Part shown: in pieces, positions 1 to 8,742 of the stretch
How positions within the stretch are numbered: the first letter of the stretch is position 1
How the letters are laid out: every line of letters starts with the position of its first letter
Assembly (NCBI RefSeq): GCF_001746915.1
Contig: NZ_MJGC01000045.1
Span: 1-64,000, forward strand
Length of the DNA: 64,000 bases
Direction of reading: 5' to 3'
Source: Desertifilum tharense IPPAS B-1220
GTDB lineage: Bacteria; Cyanobacteriota; Cyanobacteriia; Cyanobacteriales; Desertifilaceae
Program-made: the position numbers and the translations under genes
The notes under the pieces: generated by a model
What the model was told of the DNA's origin: nothing
Database searches by the model: none
The model's input: the letters and a program-made list of their open reading frames with translations, nothing else

Positions 1-111
1 ACTTAGAGACCCGTCTGTGGTCTACGTGGGGCGGATCGGTAAATACTGTGGGTGGGTTAGGATTAACTTCAGACTCTCGCGGACGCCGAGTCACCATCGG
101 GAAAGACCAAC

Positions 112-181
112 CCCCACCTCCCAGTTCCTAACTCCCTTCTTCCCCAACCCCCAACTCCCAATTCCCAACTCCCTTCTTCCC
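112..181. repeat. Heptanucleotide tandem repeats (AACTCCC type)
   Basis: Degenerate copies of 7-mers such as AACTCCC and AATTCCC, interspersed with CTTCTTCC, lie just upstream of the Hsp33 gene. The same pattern recurs near 33.2 kb and 58.2 kb. It resembles the short tandemly repeated repetitive (STRR) sequences of filamentous cyanobacteria. No protein is credible here. Confidence 0.7.
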
Positions 182-248
182 GGCACGCTCAAGAGTTACT
201 AGCCTAGAATAGGGGAAAGACAAATTGTTAAGAAACGTAAGGATTTTC

Positions 249-1151
249 ATGGCAGATCAGCTCATTCGCGCTACAGCCGCCGAGGGAGGGATTCGAGCTG
301 TAGGAGTCATTACCACAAGACTTACTGAAGAAGCTCGACATCGACACCAACTTTCCTATGTCGCGACTGCGGCTTTAGGTCGAACAATGGCAGCCGGTTT
401 ATTACTGGCTTCTAGTATGAAGCGACCCGAATCTAGAATTAATATTCGCGTCAAAGGCAACGGTCCTTTACAAGGCATTTTAGTCGATGCGGGTTTAGAT
501 GGAACCGTGCGGGGATATGTTTACGAGCCTCAAGTTGAGTTACCGCCAAACGAATTAGGAAAACTGGATGTTGGCGGAGCGGTTGGACGAGAAGGCTTTC
601 TCTATGTCGTTCGCGATATCGGCTATGGCTACCCATACTCTAGTACCGTTGAACTGATTTCTGGGGAAATTGGCGATGATATTACCCACTACCTCGTTAC
701 CTCAGAGCAAACCCCCTCCGCGTTGGTACTGGGTGTATTTGTAGGAGCCGATGGCGTTCAAGCAGCCGGTGGTATCTTATTACAAGTGTTGCCAAAGGCT
801 GCTTCTGATGAGGAGCTAGTGCAAAAACTAGAATCGCGCGTGGGTGCATTATCGGGATTTACGCCGCTACTCCGTCAAGCTAAAACCTTACCGGATATTT
901 TTGAGCAACTCTTGGGGGATATGGGGTTAAATCTTCTCCCAGAGACTCAAATGGTTCGCTTTGATTGCAAATGCTCGTTTCATCGCCTGCTAGGGGCGTT
1001 AAAAATGCTGGGTGAAGCAGAACTTCAAGACATGATTGATAAAGATGATGGTGCAGAGGCGACTTGTCAATTTTGTGGAGAAGTTTACCGCGCCAGCAGC
1101 CACGAGCTAGCGGAGTTAATCGAAGCTTTACGAGAAGAGTCCGGATCGTAA
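249..1151 (+). CDS. hslO: Hsp33 redox-regulated chaperone
   Basis: A 300-residue cytoplasmic holdase chaperone, the usual length for the family. The N-terminal Hsp33 domain is recognisable (MADQLIRATA, then AALGRTMAAGLLLASSMK). The C-terminal redox switch is complete: C240-X-C242 and C273-X2-C276 should bind zinc when reduced and form disulfides on oxidation, activating the chaperone. The frame extends upstream to a TTG at 225, but the ATG at 249 gives the family's normal N-terminus, so 249 was chosen. The gene appears to stand alone. A redox-switched holdase fits oxidative stress protection in a phototroph. Confidence 0.95.
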   Translation: MADQLIRATAAEGGIRAVGVITTRLTEEARHRHQLSYVATAALGRTMAAGLLLASSMKRPESRINIRVKGNGPLQGILVDAGLDGTVRGYVYEPQVELPPNELGKLDVGGAVGREGFLYVVRDIGYGYPYSSTVELISGEIGDDITHYLVTSEQTPSALVLGVFVGADGVQAAGGILLQVLPKAASDEELVQKLESRVGALSGFTPLLRQAKTLPDIFEQLLGDMGLNLLPETQMVRFDCKCSFHRLLGALKMLGEAELQDMIDKDDGAEATCQFCGEVYRASSHELAELIEALREESGS

Positions 1152-1299
1152 ATAAAACGCGAACTATAGCGCTTTAGCAGGGGGGAAGAGTTGGCATTTC
1201 ACGAAAGAGAACGGTAGGATTGCAACTACCGTGGAGTGTTACAGGTAATGGCAAGCCTCCAGCCGTTGCTGTCGTCCTTTAGTGTGGGGGTTGTGAGGA

Positions 1300-3531
1300 A
1301 TGGGGATGATGAAAGATCCAAAACTGCCAAAGCGATCGCTGAAAAATCATAGTCCAGTCGATCCGGCTCGGACGGTGCGTAAGCCACCTGCTCCAAAACC
1401 TAGAGATAAACATCCCCGCACCGAAGTTCCATCCCCTTCTCGACAAGCTTCTGTCCCCCCTGCTTCCGGTGTCGCTGCTTGGTCTAATCTGCCTTCGGCA
1501 TTAGATGCAACCCTTCCTGACTCTACGCCCATCTCTGGGGAGGAACTCTCGCCAAAAGAGAAGTTTTTAAACTGGCTGAAGCCGACGCGCTGGCAATTTT
1601 GGGTGATTTTAACGGTGCTGCTTCCGGGTGGCGTCGGGGGGTTAGCGCTGGCAATGCTTTTGCGGCTGCCGGCGTTGCCAAATTGTCCTTCAATTTTCTG
1701 GCCGACGGCTTCGGCTTCGTTGCGTCTGTATTGCGCGGAGTTGGCTGCGAATAAACAGACGGTGAAGGATTTGCTGGAAGCGATTGAGTTGGTCAATGCT
1801 TTGCCTGAAGATCATCCCCTGCGCCCTCAGATTAATCAGTTAATTGAGCAATGGGCGTCGGATATTTTGGATTTGGGGGATAAGGTCTTTCATCAAGGTA
1901 AGTTACAAGAAGCGATTTCGATTGCCCGTCAGGTTCCGGCTCAGACTTCGGCGGCGTCGTTGGTGACGGAACGAATCGATCGCTGGCAGGCGGTTTGGAA
2001 AAAGGCTGAGGGACTGTATCGCGAGGCTGAAGATTTTCTCCGCAAGGAAGAGTGGAATCAGGCGTTCCGCACGGCAACGTTTCTATTGTCGGTTGGGAAT
2101 AATTACTGGGAAACAACGAAGTATCAAGAGCTGACGGAAGCAATTAAGACGGCGCGAGAAGATGGCGAGAAGCTTTATCAGGCCCGGCGTTTGGTGGAAC
2201 AGGGAGGGGTTGATAATTTAGTAGAGGCGATCGCGCTCGTCGAGAAGATTGGGCCGAACAGTTATGTTTATAAGAAAGCCCAAGATGAGATTAGAAAGAT
2301 CGGTCGGCAAATGCTAGCGCTAGCAGAGGAGGAGTTAGAACAACGGCGCAACTCTTCAGCCGCGATTAATATTGCTCGGAGAATTCCCGCCAGCGCTAAG
2401 TTAGCTGAAGAAGCTCAAGATTTGATTATTCTGGCTGAGGCCTATGCGGATGCGTGGCAAGGCAAGGTGGCGAGTTTGGAAGCGGCGATTATTCGAGCGC
2501 AGAAAGTGACGGTGAAGCGTCCGCTTTATGGTAAGGCCCAGCGGTTAATTGCTCGCTGGCAGCGGGAAATTGAAGATATTGCCCATTTGGAAAAGGCGCA
2601 AACTTTGGCTCGCGGCGGTTCGATTGATGCTCTCAGTAATGCGGTAGCGGAGGCGTCGTTGATTCCGGTCAGCAATCCTCGCTATGAGGAGGCACAAGAT
2701 AGTATTAATGAGTGGCAGCGACAAATTGAGACGTTAGAGGATAGTCCTTACCTCAACCGGGCGGAGGCGCTGGCGATCGCGGGCGATTTGGGTTCTTTGC
2801 AAGCGGCGATCGCCGAAGCTAGCCGGGTAGGACGGGGACGGGCGCTGTATTCGGAAGCGCAACAGCGGGTTGGGCAATGGCAGCGTCAAGTTGAGACGAT
2901 GCAAGACCGTCCCTACCTAGATTCGGCTCAACAGTGGGCGCTGATTGGGGATGCGGTTTCTCTGCAAGCGGCAATTGATGAAGCCAGTCGGATTGGGCCG
3001 GGACGAGCGTTATACGATGAGGCTCAAAATCGGATTTCTGAATGGAGAAGCCGGTTGCAGCGTATGCAAGATCGTCCGACTTTGGATGGGGCTAGGGATT
3101 TAGCGGCTCGCGGCGATTTACAGGGGGCGATCTCACTGGCCGAACGGATTGGTTCGGGACGGGCGTTGTCTAATGATGCGGCTGATGATTTGCAACGATG
3201 GCGATCGCAAATTCGGGCTGAAGAAAATCTCCAAGAAGCTCGCCGCCTTGCTGGAGGGGCAACCCCAGAAGCGCTAGCCGCAGCGATTCGCACGGCCGAT
3301 CGCGTCCCGAATTTTAGTCCCCTCAGAAATGAAGCCGATCTCGCTATTTCTCAATGGAGCCAGCAAATCTTAAGCTTGGCCCAGCAGCAAGCAACTTTTG
3401 ATGTTGCTGGGGCGATTGAAATTGCCAGACGCATCCCTGAAAATACTGCCAGCTATGGAGCCGCTAGAGCGCAGATTGAAGCTTGGCAGCGGATGCTGAT
3501 GCCGTCTCCGACGCCGCGTACCTTCCCCTAA
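1300..3531 (+). CDS. Membrane-anchored helical-repeat protein, function unknown
   Basis: A 743-residue protein. Residues 1-95 are proline- and basic-rich and probably cytoplasmic. A single transmembrane helix follows at about 96-120 (WQFWVILTVLLPGGVGGLA). The remaining ~600 residues are alpha-helical repeats of about 55-60 residues, with recurring patterns such as ALYSEAQQRVGQWQRQ and ALYDEAQNRISEWRSR. The repeats resemble TPR-like solenoids found in large uncharacterised cyanobacterial proteins. No catalytic motif was seen. A scaffold or envelope-binding role is inference only. The C-terminal half of the SH3b protein at 18099 has a similar A..AI..W pattern. A strong terminator follows the stop. 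Confidence 0.7.
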   Translation: MGMMKDPKLPKRSLKNHSPVDPARTVRKPPAPKPRDKHPRTEVPSPSRQASVPPASGVAAWSNLPSALDATLPDSTPISGEELSPKEKFLNWLKPTRWQFWVILTVLLPGGVGGLALAMLLRLPALPNCPSIFWPTASASLRLYCAELAANKQTVKDLLEAIELVNALPEDHPLRPQINQLIEQWASDILDLGDKVFHQGKLQEAISIARQVPAQTSAASLVTERIDRWQAVWKKAEGLYREAEDFLRKEEWNQAFRTATFLLSVGNNYWETTKYQELTEAIKTAREDGEKLYQARRLVEQGGVDNLVEAIALVEKIGPNSYVYKKAQDEIRKIGRQMLALAEEELEQRRNSSAAINIARRIPASAKLAEEAQDLIILAEAYADAWQGKVASLEAAIIRAQKVTVKRPLYGKAQRLIARWQREIEDIAHLEKAQTLARGGSIDALSNAVAEASLIPVSNPRYEEAQDSINEWQRQIETLEDSPYLNRAEALAIAGDLGSLQAAIAEASRVGRGRALYSEAQQRVGQWQRQVETMQDRPYLDSAQQWALIGDAVSLQAAIDEASRIGPGRALYDEAQNRISEWRSRLQRMQDRPTLDGARDLAARGDLQGAISLAERIGSGRALSNDAADDLQRWRSQIRAEENLQEARRLAGGATPEALAAAIRTADRVPNFSPLRNEADLAISQWSQQILSLAQQQATFDVAGAIEIARRIPENTASYGAARAQIEAWQRMLMPSPTPRTFP

Positions 3532-3584
3532 ACATGTTGATTATTTAGACAATATCTGGCACACTAAGGTTAGATGCTCAACTT

Positions 3585-3618
3585 CCCCAGCAATTGCCGC
3601 ATTGCTGGGGTCTTTTTT
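3585..3618 (+). terminator. Intrinsic terminator
   Basis: A perfect 10-bp stem (CCCCAGCAAT / ATTGCTGGGG), a 6-nt loop, then TCTTTTTT. It ends transcription of the gene at 1300-3531 and separates it from the converging DUF167 gene. Confidence 0.9.
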
Positions 3619-3630
3619 AGAGAGCCGCCT

Positions 3631-3861
3631 TTAAAGATCGGGCGCATCGATCTCGATCAGCTTGGTGCGGGCGGTGCGACCTGATTTAATCGTAATCCTG
3701 GCTTTGGGGACATCAAACGTTTTTGCCAAAACTTCGATTAACTCTGCGTTCGCCTTGCCATCGGTTGGGGGCGACTTGAGGGCGATCGCCAAACTTCCAT
3801 CTTCTAGGGTTTGGACGGATTGATGTTTAGCGTTGGGTTTGACTTTGACTTGGAGTTTCAT
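3631..3861 (-). CDS. DUF167 (YggU-like) protein
   Basis: A 76-residue protein with the compact alpha/beta DUF167 pattern: [12 protein letters not shown] at the N-terminus, [18 protein letters not shown] in the centre, and [13 protein letters not shown] near the C-terminus. The length is typical. The biochemical role of the family is not established. It converges with the helical-repeat gene, with the terminator between them. Confidence 0.85.
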   Translation of the reverse strand: MKLQVKVKPNAKHQSVQTLEDGSLAIALKSPPTDGKANAELIEVLAKTFDVPKARITIKSGRTARTKLIEIDAPDL

Positions 3862-3966
3862 GAAATCAAGACTAAATCCTTTCTCAAGTGGTATTCTGTG
3901 TTACTTCAAAAAAGACCGAACTCCGCCATAAACTAAAGGCGTGCTTTTGATAAAACCTGAACAATA

Positions 3967-5178
3967 ATGAAATTTAGCTCCATCAAACCATTCAGTATTG
4001 CCCTTTCTGTTAGTGTACTTTTAGCGGGTTGCAATGGCACGAATTCTCAATCGGGACAGGGGGACGCCGACAACTTTCAGGTGGGATTAATCTTAGTCGG
4101 CCCCAGAAATGACGCGGGTTGGAGCCAAGCCCATTATGAAGGGATTGAGTATGTGCAACAGCAGATATCTGGGGTGACACTAGAGTATGCGGATAAGGTG
4201 AATCCTGGCGATCGCCCTAACGTTAAAGGCTCGCAAGTCGCAGACGATCTGATTGCTAAAGGTGCCGATCTCATTATTTTCAACTCCGACGACCTCAAGG
4301 ACGATGCGCTAGAAACGGCTCAGAAATATCCCAATATCCCGGTTATTCACGCTTCCGGGGACTCCGCTTGGCAAGAAGGGCAGAATTATCAAGCCTTGCC
4401 AAACCTAGCGAACGTGATGCCCAAGATGGAATATGGCCGGATGATTGCAGGCTGTGCGGCGGCGCTATCTAGTGAGACGGGGCGAATCGGCTTTTTGGGG
4501 CCGTTAATTAATGATGAAACGCGGCGCTTAGTGTCGGCGGCGTATTTGGGGGCGCGGTACTGCTGGCAAACCTATCGCGATCGCAACCCCGAAGACCTGA
4601 ATTTCCGGGTGACATGGATCGGCTTCTGGTTTAACATTCCAGGCGTCACCCTAGAACCCACCAAAGTTGCTGACGACTTCTATAACAGCGGCTACGATGT
4701 CGTGATGACGGGCATTGACACGCCAGAAGCCGCAGTTCAAGCCAAAAAAGCCGCAGATTCTGGAAAGAATGTTAAGTTTTTGCACTATACCTTGCGATCG
4801 GGTTGTAACCTGGCACCGGATGTCTGTGTAGGCGTTCCTACCTATAACTGGGGACCGAGTTATCTCAAACTCATCCAAGATGCTCAGGCTGGAAACTTCC
4901 AAAGCCAATTTATTTGGGCCGATCCAGACTGGCAAGATATCAATAACCCGGACACTTCTGCGGTTGGGTTTGTACGCGGCGAGGCCTTTAGCCCAGAGAA
5001 CAATCGCTATCTCGATCAATTTATACAGGGTTTGGGGGATGGCAGCATCAACCTTTATCAAGGCCCGCTAAACTACCAAGATGGCACGCCTTTTGTAGCG
5101 GCAGGTCAAACGGCTACGTTACAACAAATCTGGTATATGCCGCAGTTGCTAGAAGGGATTGAAGGACCAAGCCGTTAG
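3967..5178 (+). CDS. BMP/PnrA-family substrate-binding lipoprotein
   Basis: A 403-residue lipoprotein with signal peptide and lipobox (SVLLAGC, Cys at about residue 22). The body matches the BMP family of ABC-transporter solute-binding proteins: a VGLILVGPRNDAGWSQAHYEG-like N-lobe, GADLIIFNSDD, and a later VVMTGIDTPEAA segment. Known relatives such as PnrA bind purine nucleosides, so a nucleoside-like ligand is plausible but unproven. No permease or ATPase gene is adjacent, so its transporter must lie elsewhere or it acts as a sensor. Confidence 0.85.
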   Translation: MKFSSIKPFSIALSVSVLLAGCNGTNSQSGQGDADNFQVGLILVGPRNDAGWSQAHYEGIEYVQQQISGVTLEYADKVNPGDRPNVKGSQVADDLIAKGADLIIFNSDDLKDDALETAQKYPNIPVIHASGDSAWQEGQNYQALPNLANVMPKMEYGRMIAGCAAALSSETGRIGFLGPLINDETRRLVSAAYLGARYCWQTYRDRNPEDLNFRVTWIGFWFNIPGVTLEPTKVADDFYNSGYDVVMTGIDTPEAAVQAKKAADSGKNVKFLHYTLRSGCNLAPDVCVGVPTYNWGPSYLKLIQDAQAGNFQSQFIWADPDWQDINNPDTSAVGFVRGEAFSPENNRYLDQFIQGLGDGSINLYQGPLNYQDGTPFVAAGQTATLQQIWYMPQLLEGIEGPSR

Positions 5179-5248
5179 CTCGACTGGGGAGAACCGGGAA
5201 ACTTAAGCAGCCCAAAGTTTAAGTACACAAAGCAGTTTTTAGTTCTCA

Positions 5249-5374
5249 AGTCTCGCGGTTTTCCGCTAGAGACTAACGGTCTACATCAAACATTTGGACT
5301 GAACCAGAGAGCTTTACTCGGCGTCCCTTTTTTGAGTTCAATATCGTCCGCTTAATTTATCTCTCTTGGACGAT
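5249..5374 (+). other. Two hairpins between the BMP and GT4 genes
   Basis: AGTCTC-GCGG-TTTT-CCGC-TA-GAGACT (5249-5274) makes a 10-bp stem with a small bulge. ATCGTCC (5343-5349) pairs with GGACGAT (5368-5374). Neither is followed by a clear T-run. They could end the BMP transcript or structure the leader of the glycosyltransferase gene. Confidence 0.45.
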
Positions 5375-5449
5375 GTATCGTTTTGAGGGTTTCTTTATTC
5401 TTAAAAACGTATAGAACTCGCGCATTTACTTTCTCCTTAATAAAGCAAC

Positions 5450-6727
5450 ATGTTTTCTAATCAAAACAAAGGCAAAATCGCCTTAATTTCTGTCCACGGC
5501 GATCCGGCTGTAGAAATTGGTAAAGAAGAAGCGGGCGGGCAAAACGTCTACGTTCGTTGTTGCGGTGAAGCTTTAGCTAAACAGGGTTGGCAGGTTGACT
5601 TATTTACTCGTAAGGCAAGTCCCGACCAAGAGAATATTGTTGTTCACAGCCCTAATTGTCGGACAATTCGTTTAAATGCAGGCCCAGAAGCCTTTATTGG
5701 ACGCGATGAGTTGTTTGGGTATTTACCGGAATTTGTAGAATCTTTTAAACAGTTTCAAGAGCGGGAAGGAACGCTTTATCCCATCATTCATACGAATTAT
5801 TGGTTATCGTCTTGGGTGGGAATGCAACTGCGGAAAAGTCAACTGTTGAAGCTAGTGCATACCTATCATTCCTTGGGGGCGATTAAGTATAAGTCTGTTT
5901 CGACGATTCCTCTAGTGGCTAAAACGCGTTTAGAGGTGGAGAAAGCTTGTTTAGAAACGGCAGATTGCATCGTCGCAACTAGCCCCCAAGAAGAAGAACA
6001 CATGAGAACTTATGTCTCAGAAAAGGGGAATATTAAGGTGATCCCCTGCGGGACTAATATTGAGCGTTTTGGTTCGGTTAGGCGAGAGGTTGCAAGAGAT
6101 AAGCTTCAGCTTTCTCCTGACGATCGCGTAGTTTTATATGTAGGACGCTTCGATCCCCGCAAGGGTATTGAAACGGCGGTTCGGGCTGTTAGCCATCTTT
6201 CTTCAGAACGCAAAGCTCAGTTAAAGTTGATGATTGCAGGGGGATGGACGCCTGGAGAGAAGGATGGCGAAGAACGCGATCGCATCGGTCAATTAACCCA
6301 AGCATTGGGAATTGAAAATAACGTTCAGTTTGTGGGGCGACTCGATCATACCGTTCTACCCACTTACTATGCGGCGGCAGATGTGTGCGTTGTTCCCAGT
6401 CACTATGAACCGTTCGGTTTAGTGGCGATTGAAGCAATGGCTTGTGGAACGCCTGTAATTGCGAGTAATGTTGGGGGACTGAAATTTACAGTCATTCCTG
6501 AAGAAACGGGTTTATTGGCTCCTCCAAAAGACGATCGCGCTTTTGCTGAGGCGATCGATCGGATCTTGGCAGATCCTCAATGGCGATCGCAGTTAGGAGA
6601 ACAAGCGCGATCGCGGGTAGAGGCGAAGTTTAGCTGGGATGGCGTCGCTTCTCAACTCGGCGAACTCTATGGCGACTCAATTCAACAACTGACGACTGAG
6701 TTCTTTAAACACCACTTTGCAGGCTAA
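5450..6727 (+). CDS. GT4-family glycosyltransferase
   Basis: A 425-residue retaining glycosyltransferase with the GT-B fold. The N-lobe has GGQNVYV (about residues 26-32), as in sucrose-phosphate-synthase-like GT4 enzymes. The C-lobe has VVLYVGRFDPRKGIE and the nucleotide-sugar E-x7-E motif in HYEPFGLVAIEAMACGTPV. It probably uses a UDP- or GDP-sugar; the acceptor cannot be told. It resembles sucrose synthase/SPS-type enzymes but lacks a phosphatase domain, so a surface-glycan role is equally possible. It stands alone with its own leader and terminator. Confidence 0.85.
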   Translation: MFSNQNKGKIALISVHGDPAVEIGKEEAGGQNVYVRCCGEALAKQGWQVDLFTRKASPDQENIVVHSPNCRTIRLNAGPEAFIGRDELFGYLPEFVESFKQFQEREGTLYPIIHTNYWLSSWVGMQLRKSQLLKLVHTYHSLGAIKYKSVSTIPLVAKTRLEVEKACLETADCIVATSPQEEEHMRTYVSEKGNIKVIPCGTNIERFGSVRREVARDKLQLSPDDRVVLYVGRFDPRKGIETAVRAVSHLSSERKAQLKLMIAGGWTPGEKDGEERDRIGQLTQALGIENNVQFVGRLDHTVLPTYYAAADVCVVPSHYEPFGLVAIEAMACGTPVIASNVGGLKFTVIPEETGLLAPPKDDRAFAEAIDRILADPQWRSQLGEQARSRVEAKFSWDGVASQLGELYGDSIQQLTTEFFKHHFAG

Positions 6728-6744
6728 TGAGTTGCCTGTTACGA

Positions 6745-6781
6745 AAAACCTGCCTTCTTGCGAAAGGCAGGTTTTATTTTT
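6745..6781 (+). terminator. Intrinsic terminator
   Basis: AAAACCTGCCTT (6745-6756) pairs perfectly with AAGGCAGGTTTT (6764-6775) around a 7-nt loop, followed by ATTTTT. It terminates the glycosyltransferase gene and lies just beyond the end of the opposing small gene. Confidence 0.9.
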
Positions 6782-6786
6782 AAAGA

Positions 6787-7068
6787 TTATTCCATTAACC
6801 GCCAGAGACGCTTGACAGCCTGGGTTAAAGAGGCTTGCGTCTCTTTTGATTCATCTAATGCCCAGCATCGTTCTAGATACTCGACTTGTTGCTCTTCAAT
6901 CAGTTCATCCACCAGTAGATTTAAGAGCGATCGCCATGCCAAATCTACTCCCCACTTCAACTGGAGACGGCTTCTACGGGGATCGGGGACTCGACTTGAG
7001 ATCAGCTCCAGCCGTTTGTAAAGTTGCCAATGATAACCTTGGGTTGGGTTATGGCTTATAGATTCCAT
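6787..7068 (-). CDS. Small hypothetical protein (93 aa)
   Basis: Not recognised. The product is basic and helix-rich (MESISHNPTQGYHWQLYKRL...), with no membrane segment or cysteine motif. The ATG at 7068 was chosen over one at 7083 because a GGAGG at 7075-7079 sits 6 bases upstream of it and would lie inside the longer version. The clean ribosome-binding site and the terminator beyond the stop support a real gene. Confidence 0.6.
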   Translation of the reverse strand: MESISHNPTQGYHWQLYKRLELISSRVPDPRRSRLQLKWGVDLAWRSLLNLLVDELIEEQQVEYLERCWALDESKETQASLTQAVKRLWRLME

Positions 7069-7480
7069 TGTGAACCTCCTCAATGTTTGACGATTGCAGG
7101 AGGCACTTCAAAACCTGTCACCACACTCCCTCGCCACTGGGGGAAGCGAAAAGTGTATGTCCGAATCTTTTTCCGTGCCTGATTATACAATTATACAATT
7201 AATTTTCAATTTGTTGTAATTTTTACAATAATTTAACCGAATTTTAATAAAATGATGAAATTTTCTAGCCTCACAAACCCAGTCACTGAGGGCAAGACCC
7301 ACCCTTCTATGATGACGCTACACCATACGAGTTGTAATGTATCTTTTGATAGTGTTCCCAGCTTCGCAAGGGGTATCAGAATAACCTTAAAGTCCGTCAA
7401 TATTTACTCATCGAAAATTTGGGTCTGAAACCCCATCCTAGAAGGACGGCTTTACATTGGAAGTGGTAAAATCACCAGGC

Positions 7481-8698
7481 ATGGAAAAGGCTTACAGCTA
7501 TCGATTCTACCCCACACAGGAGCAAGAGTCGCTACTTCGGCGAACTCTAGGGTGTGTCAGGCTTGTCTACAATCGTGCTTTAGCCGAACGAACAGCAGCA
7601 TGGTACGAAAGACAACAACCAATTGGATATGCCCAAACCTCTTCGATGCTGACTCAATGGAAAAAACAAGATGACCTCCAGTTTTTGAATGAGGTGAGCT
7701 GTGTTCCGTTGCAGCAAGGCTTGAGACATCTGCAAACCGCTTTTAAGAACTTCTTTGATGGACGGGCAAAATACCCAAACTTTAAAAAGAAGCGCAATGG
7801 TGGCAGTGCAGAGTTCACCAAGTCTGCCTTTAAGTGGAAACAGGGCAAAGTGTTTTTGGCGAAGTGTTTGAAACCATTGAACATTCGATGGTCTAGACAA
7901 TTGCCAGAAGGCGCTGAACCCTCTAGCGTCACGATCAGATTGAATTCCGCCCAACAGTGGTATATCAGCTTACGGTTTGTTGACCCTAGAGATTTGACGT
8001 TGAAGCCTGTCAATCAAGCAGTTGGGTTGGATGCTGGAATCACCAGTCTGGTCACGCTGAGTACAGGTGAAAAGGTTGCTAATCCCAAGCATTTTAATAA
8101 GCGTTACCAGCAACTGCGTCAGGCGCAAAAAGCGTTGAGCCGCAAACAGAAAGGTTCTCGAAATCGAGAGAAAGCGCGGCTGAAAGTCGCCCGGATTCAA
8201 GCTGGAATTGCTAATTCCAGAAAAGACCATTTGCACAAGCTGACGACTCGGTTGATTCGTGAAAATCAAACGATTGCCGTTGAGTCGTTGGTGGTGAAAA
8301 ACATGGTCAAGAATCACAAGCTTGCCCGTGCCATCAGCGATGCGGGATGGGGTGAGATGGTTCGTCAACTGGAATACAAAGCCAAGTGGTATGGTCGAGA
8401 CTTGGTAAAAATTGACCGATGGTTCCCCAGTTCTAAATGCTGCGGAAATTGCGGTCACGTTGTTGAACGATTGCCGTTGAGTGTCCGGGAGTGGGATTGT
8501 CCGAAGTGCGGGACTCACCACGACCGAGATGTGAATGCGGCTGGTAATATCTTGAGGCAGTGCGGTCTTGGGGCCTACCCAAGTAGAACAACTGCCGTGG
8601 CTGTAGGACATACAGTGTCAGTCTGTGGAGCGACCGTAAGACCAGAAGAGAGCAAATCTTGGAAGGCAGGTGCTAAGAAGCAGAAACCTAAATCGTGA
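7481..8698 (+). CDS. tnpB: TnpB RNA-guided nuclease / IS605-family protein
   Basis: 405 residues from the ATG at 7481; the frame also extends to a TTG at 7457, but MEKAYSYRFYP is the family's normal start. The RuvC-like triad is intact: D184 in GLDAGITSL, E268 in AVESL, and D350 in DRDVNAAGN. The zinc ribbon (CGNC ... CPKC) lies between the last two. In characterised relatives such as Dra2 TnpB these residues cut DNA under guidance of an RNA made from the element's right end. No TnpA transposase is encoded nearby, so it is non-autonomous for movement but looks catalytically intact. Confidence 0.93.
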   Translation: MEKAYSYRFYPTQEQESLLRRTLGCVRLVYNRALAERTAAWYERQQPIGYAQTSSMLTQWKKQDDLQFLNEVSCVPLQQGLRHLQTAFKNFFDGRAKYPNFKKKRNGGSAEFTKSAFKWKQGKVFLAKCLKPLNIRWSRQLPEGAEPSSVTIRLNSAQQWYISLRFVDPRDLTLKPVNQAVGLDAGITSLVTLSTGEKVANPKHFNKRYQQLRQAQKALSRKQKGSRNREKARLKVARIQAGIANSRKDHLHKLTTRLIRENQTIAVESLVVKNMVKNHKLARAISDAGWGEMVRQLEYKAKWYGRDLVKIDRWFPSSKCCGNCGHVVERLPLSVREWDCPKCGTHHDRDVNAAGNILRQCGLGAYPSRTTAVAVGHTVSVCGATVRPEESKSWKAGAKKQKPKS

Positions 8699-8741
8699 GG
8701 TTTGGGAATCACCGCACCTAAAGGTGCGGTGAGGATGTCAA
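8600..8741 (+). ncRNA. Candidate omega/reRNA scaffold of TnpB
   Basis: In characterised TnpB elements the guide RNA scaffold overlaps the 3' end of tnpB and finishes at the transposon right end. Here the 3' part of tnpB plus the right-end hairpin (8709-8732) occupies that place. The guide would begin at about 8742, inside the start of the downstream gene. The 5' limit is arbitrary, and no promoter or processing site is visible. Confidence 0.4.
8731..8735 (+). promoter_or_regulatory. Ribosome-binding site supplied by the TnpB element
   Basis: GAGGA lies 7 bases before the ATG at 8743 and is part of the conserved GAGGATGTCAA right end of the element. The downstream gene therefore appears to use the mobile element's terminal sequence as its Shine-Dalgarno site. 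Confidence 0.5.
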
Positions 8742-8742
8742 A

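Larger units (their letters stand above)
7345..8741 (+). mobile_element. Stand-alone TnpB element of IS200/IS605 (IS1341-like) type
   Basis: The element contains tnpB but no tnpA. The right end is well defined: a 10-bp hairpin (TCACCGCACC-TAAA-GGTGCGGTGA, 8709-8732), then GGATGTCAA, a typical right end of cyanobacterial IS605-type elements. The left boundary is uncertain. An imperfect hairpin with TGATA/TATCA arms (7347-7378) and another around 7433-7449 suggest a left end near 7345, but the AT-rich stretch from about 7180, with a CCTCA/TGAGG hairpin at 7269-7291, may also belong. The whole 7069-7480 interval holds no other gene. Confidence 0.75.

Noticed and set aside
17..202. 61-residue frame at the left edge
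   Set aside because: It runs through C-rich heptamer repeats; the peptide is Pro/Ser-rich low complexity without family features.
1347..3293. Minus-strand frames opposite the helical-repeat gene
   Set aside because: They are shadows of the plus-strand gene with its clear repeat structure; their peptides match nothing.
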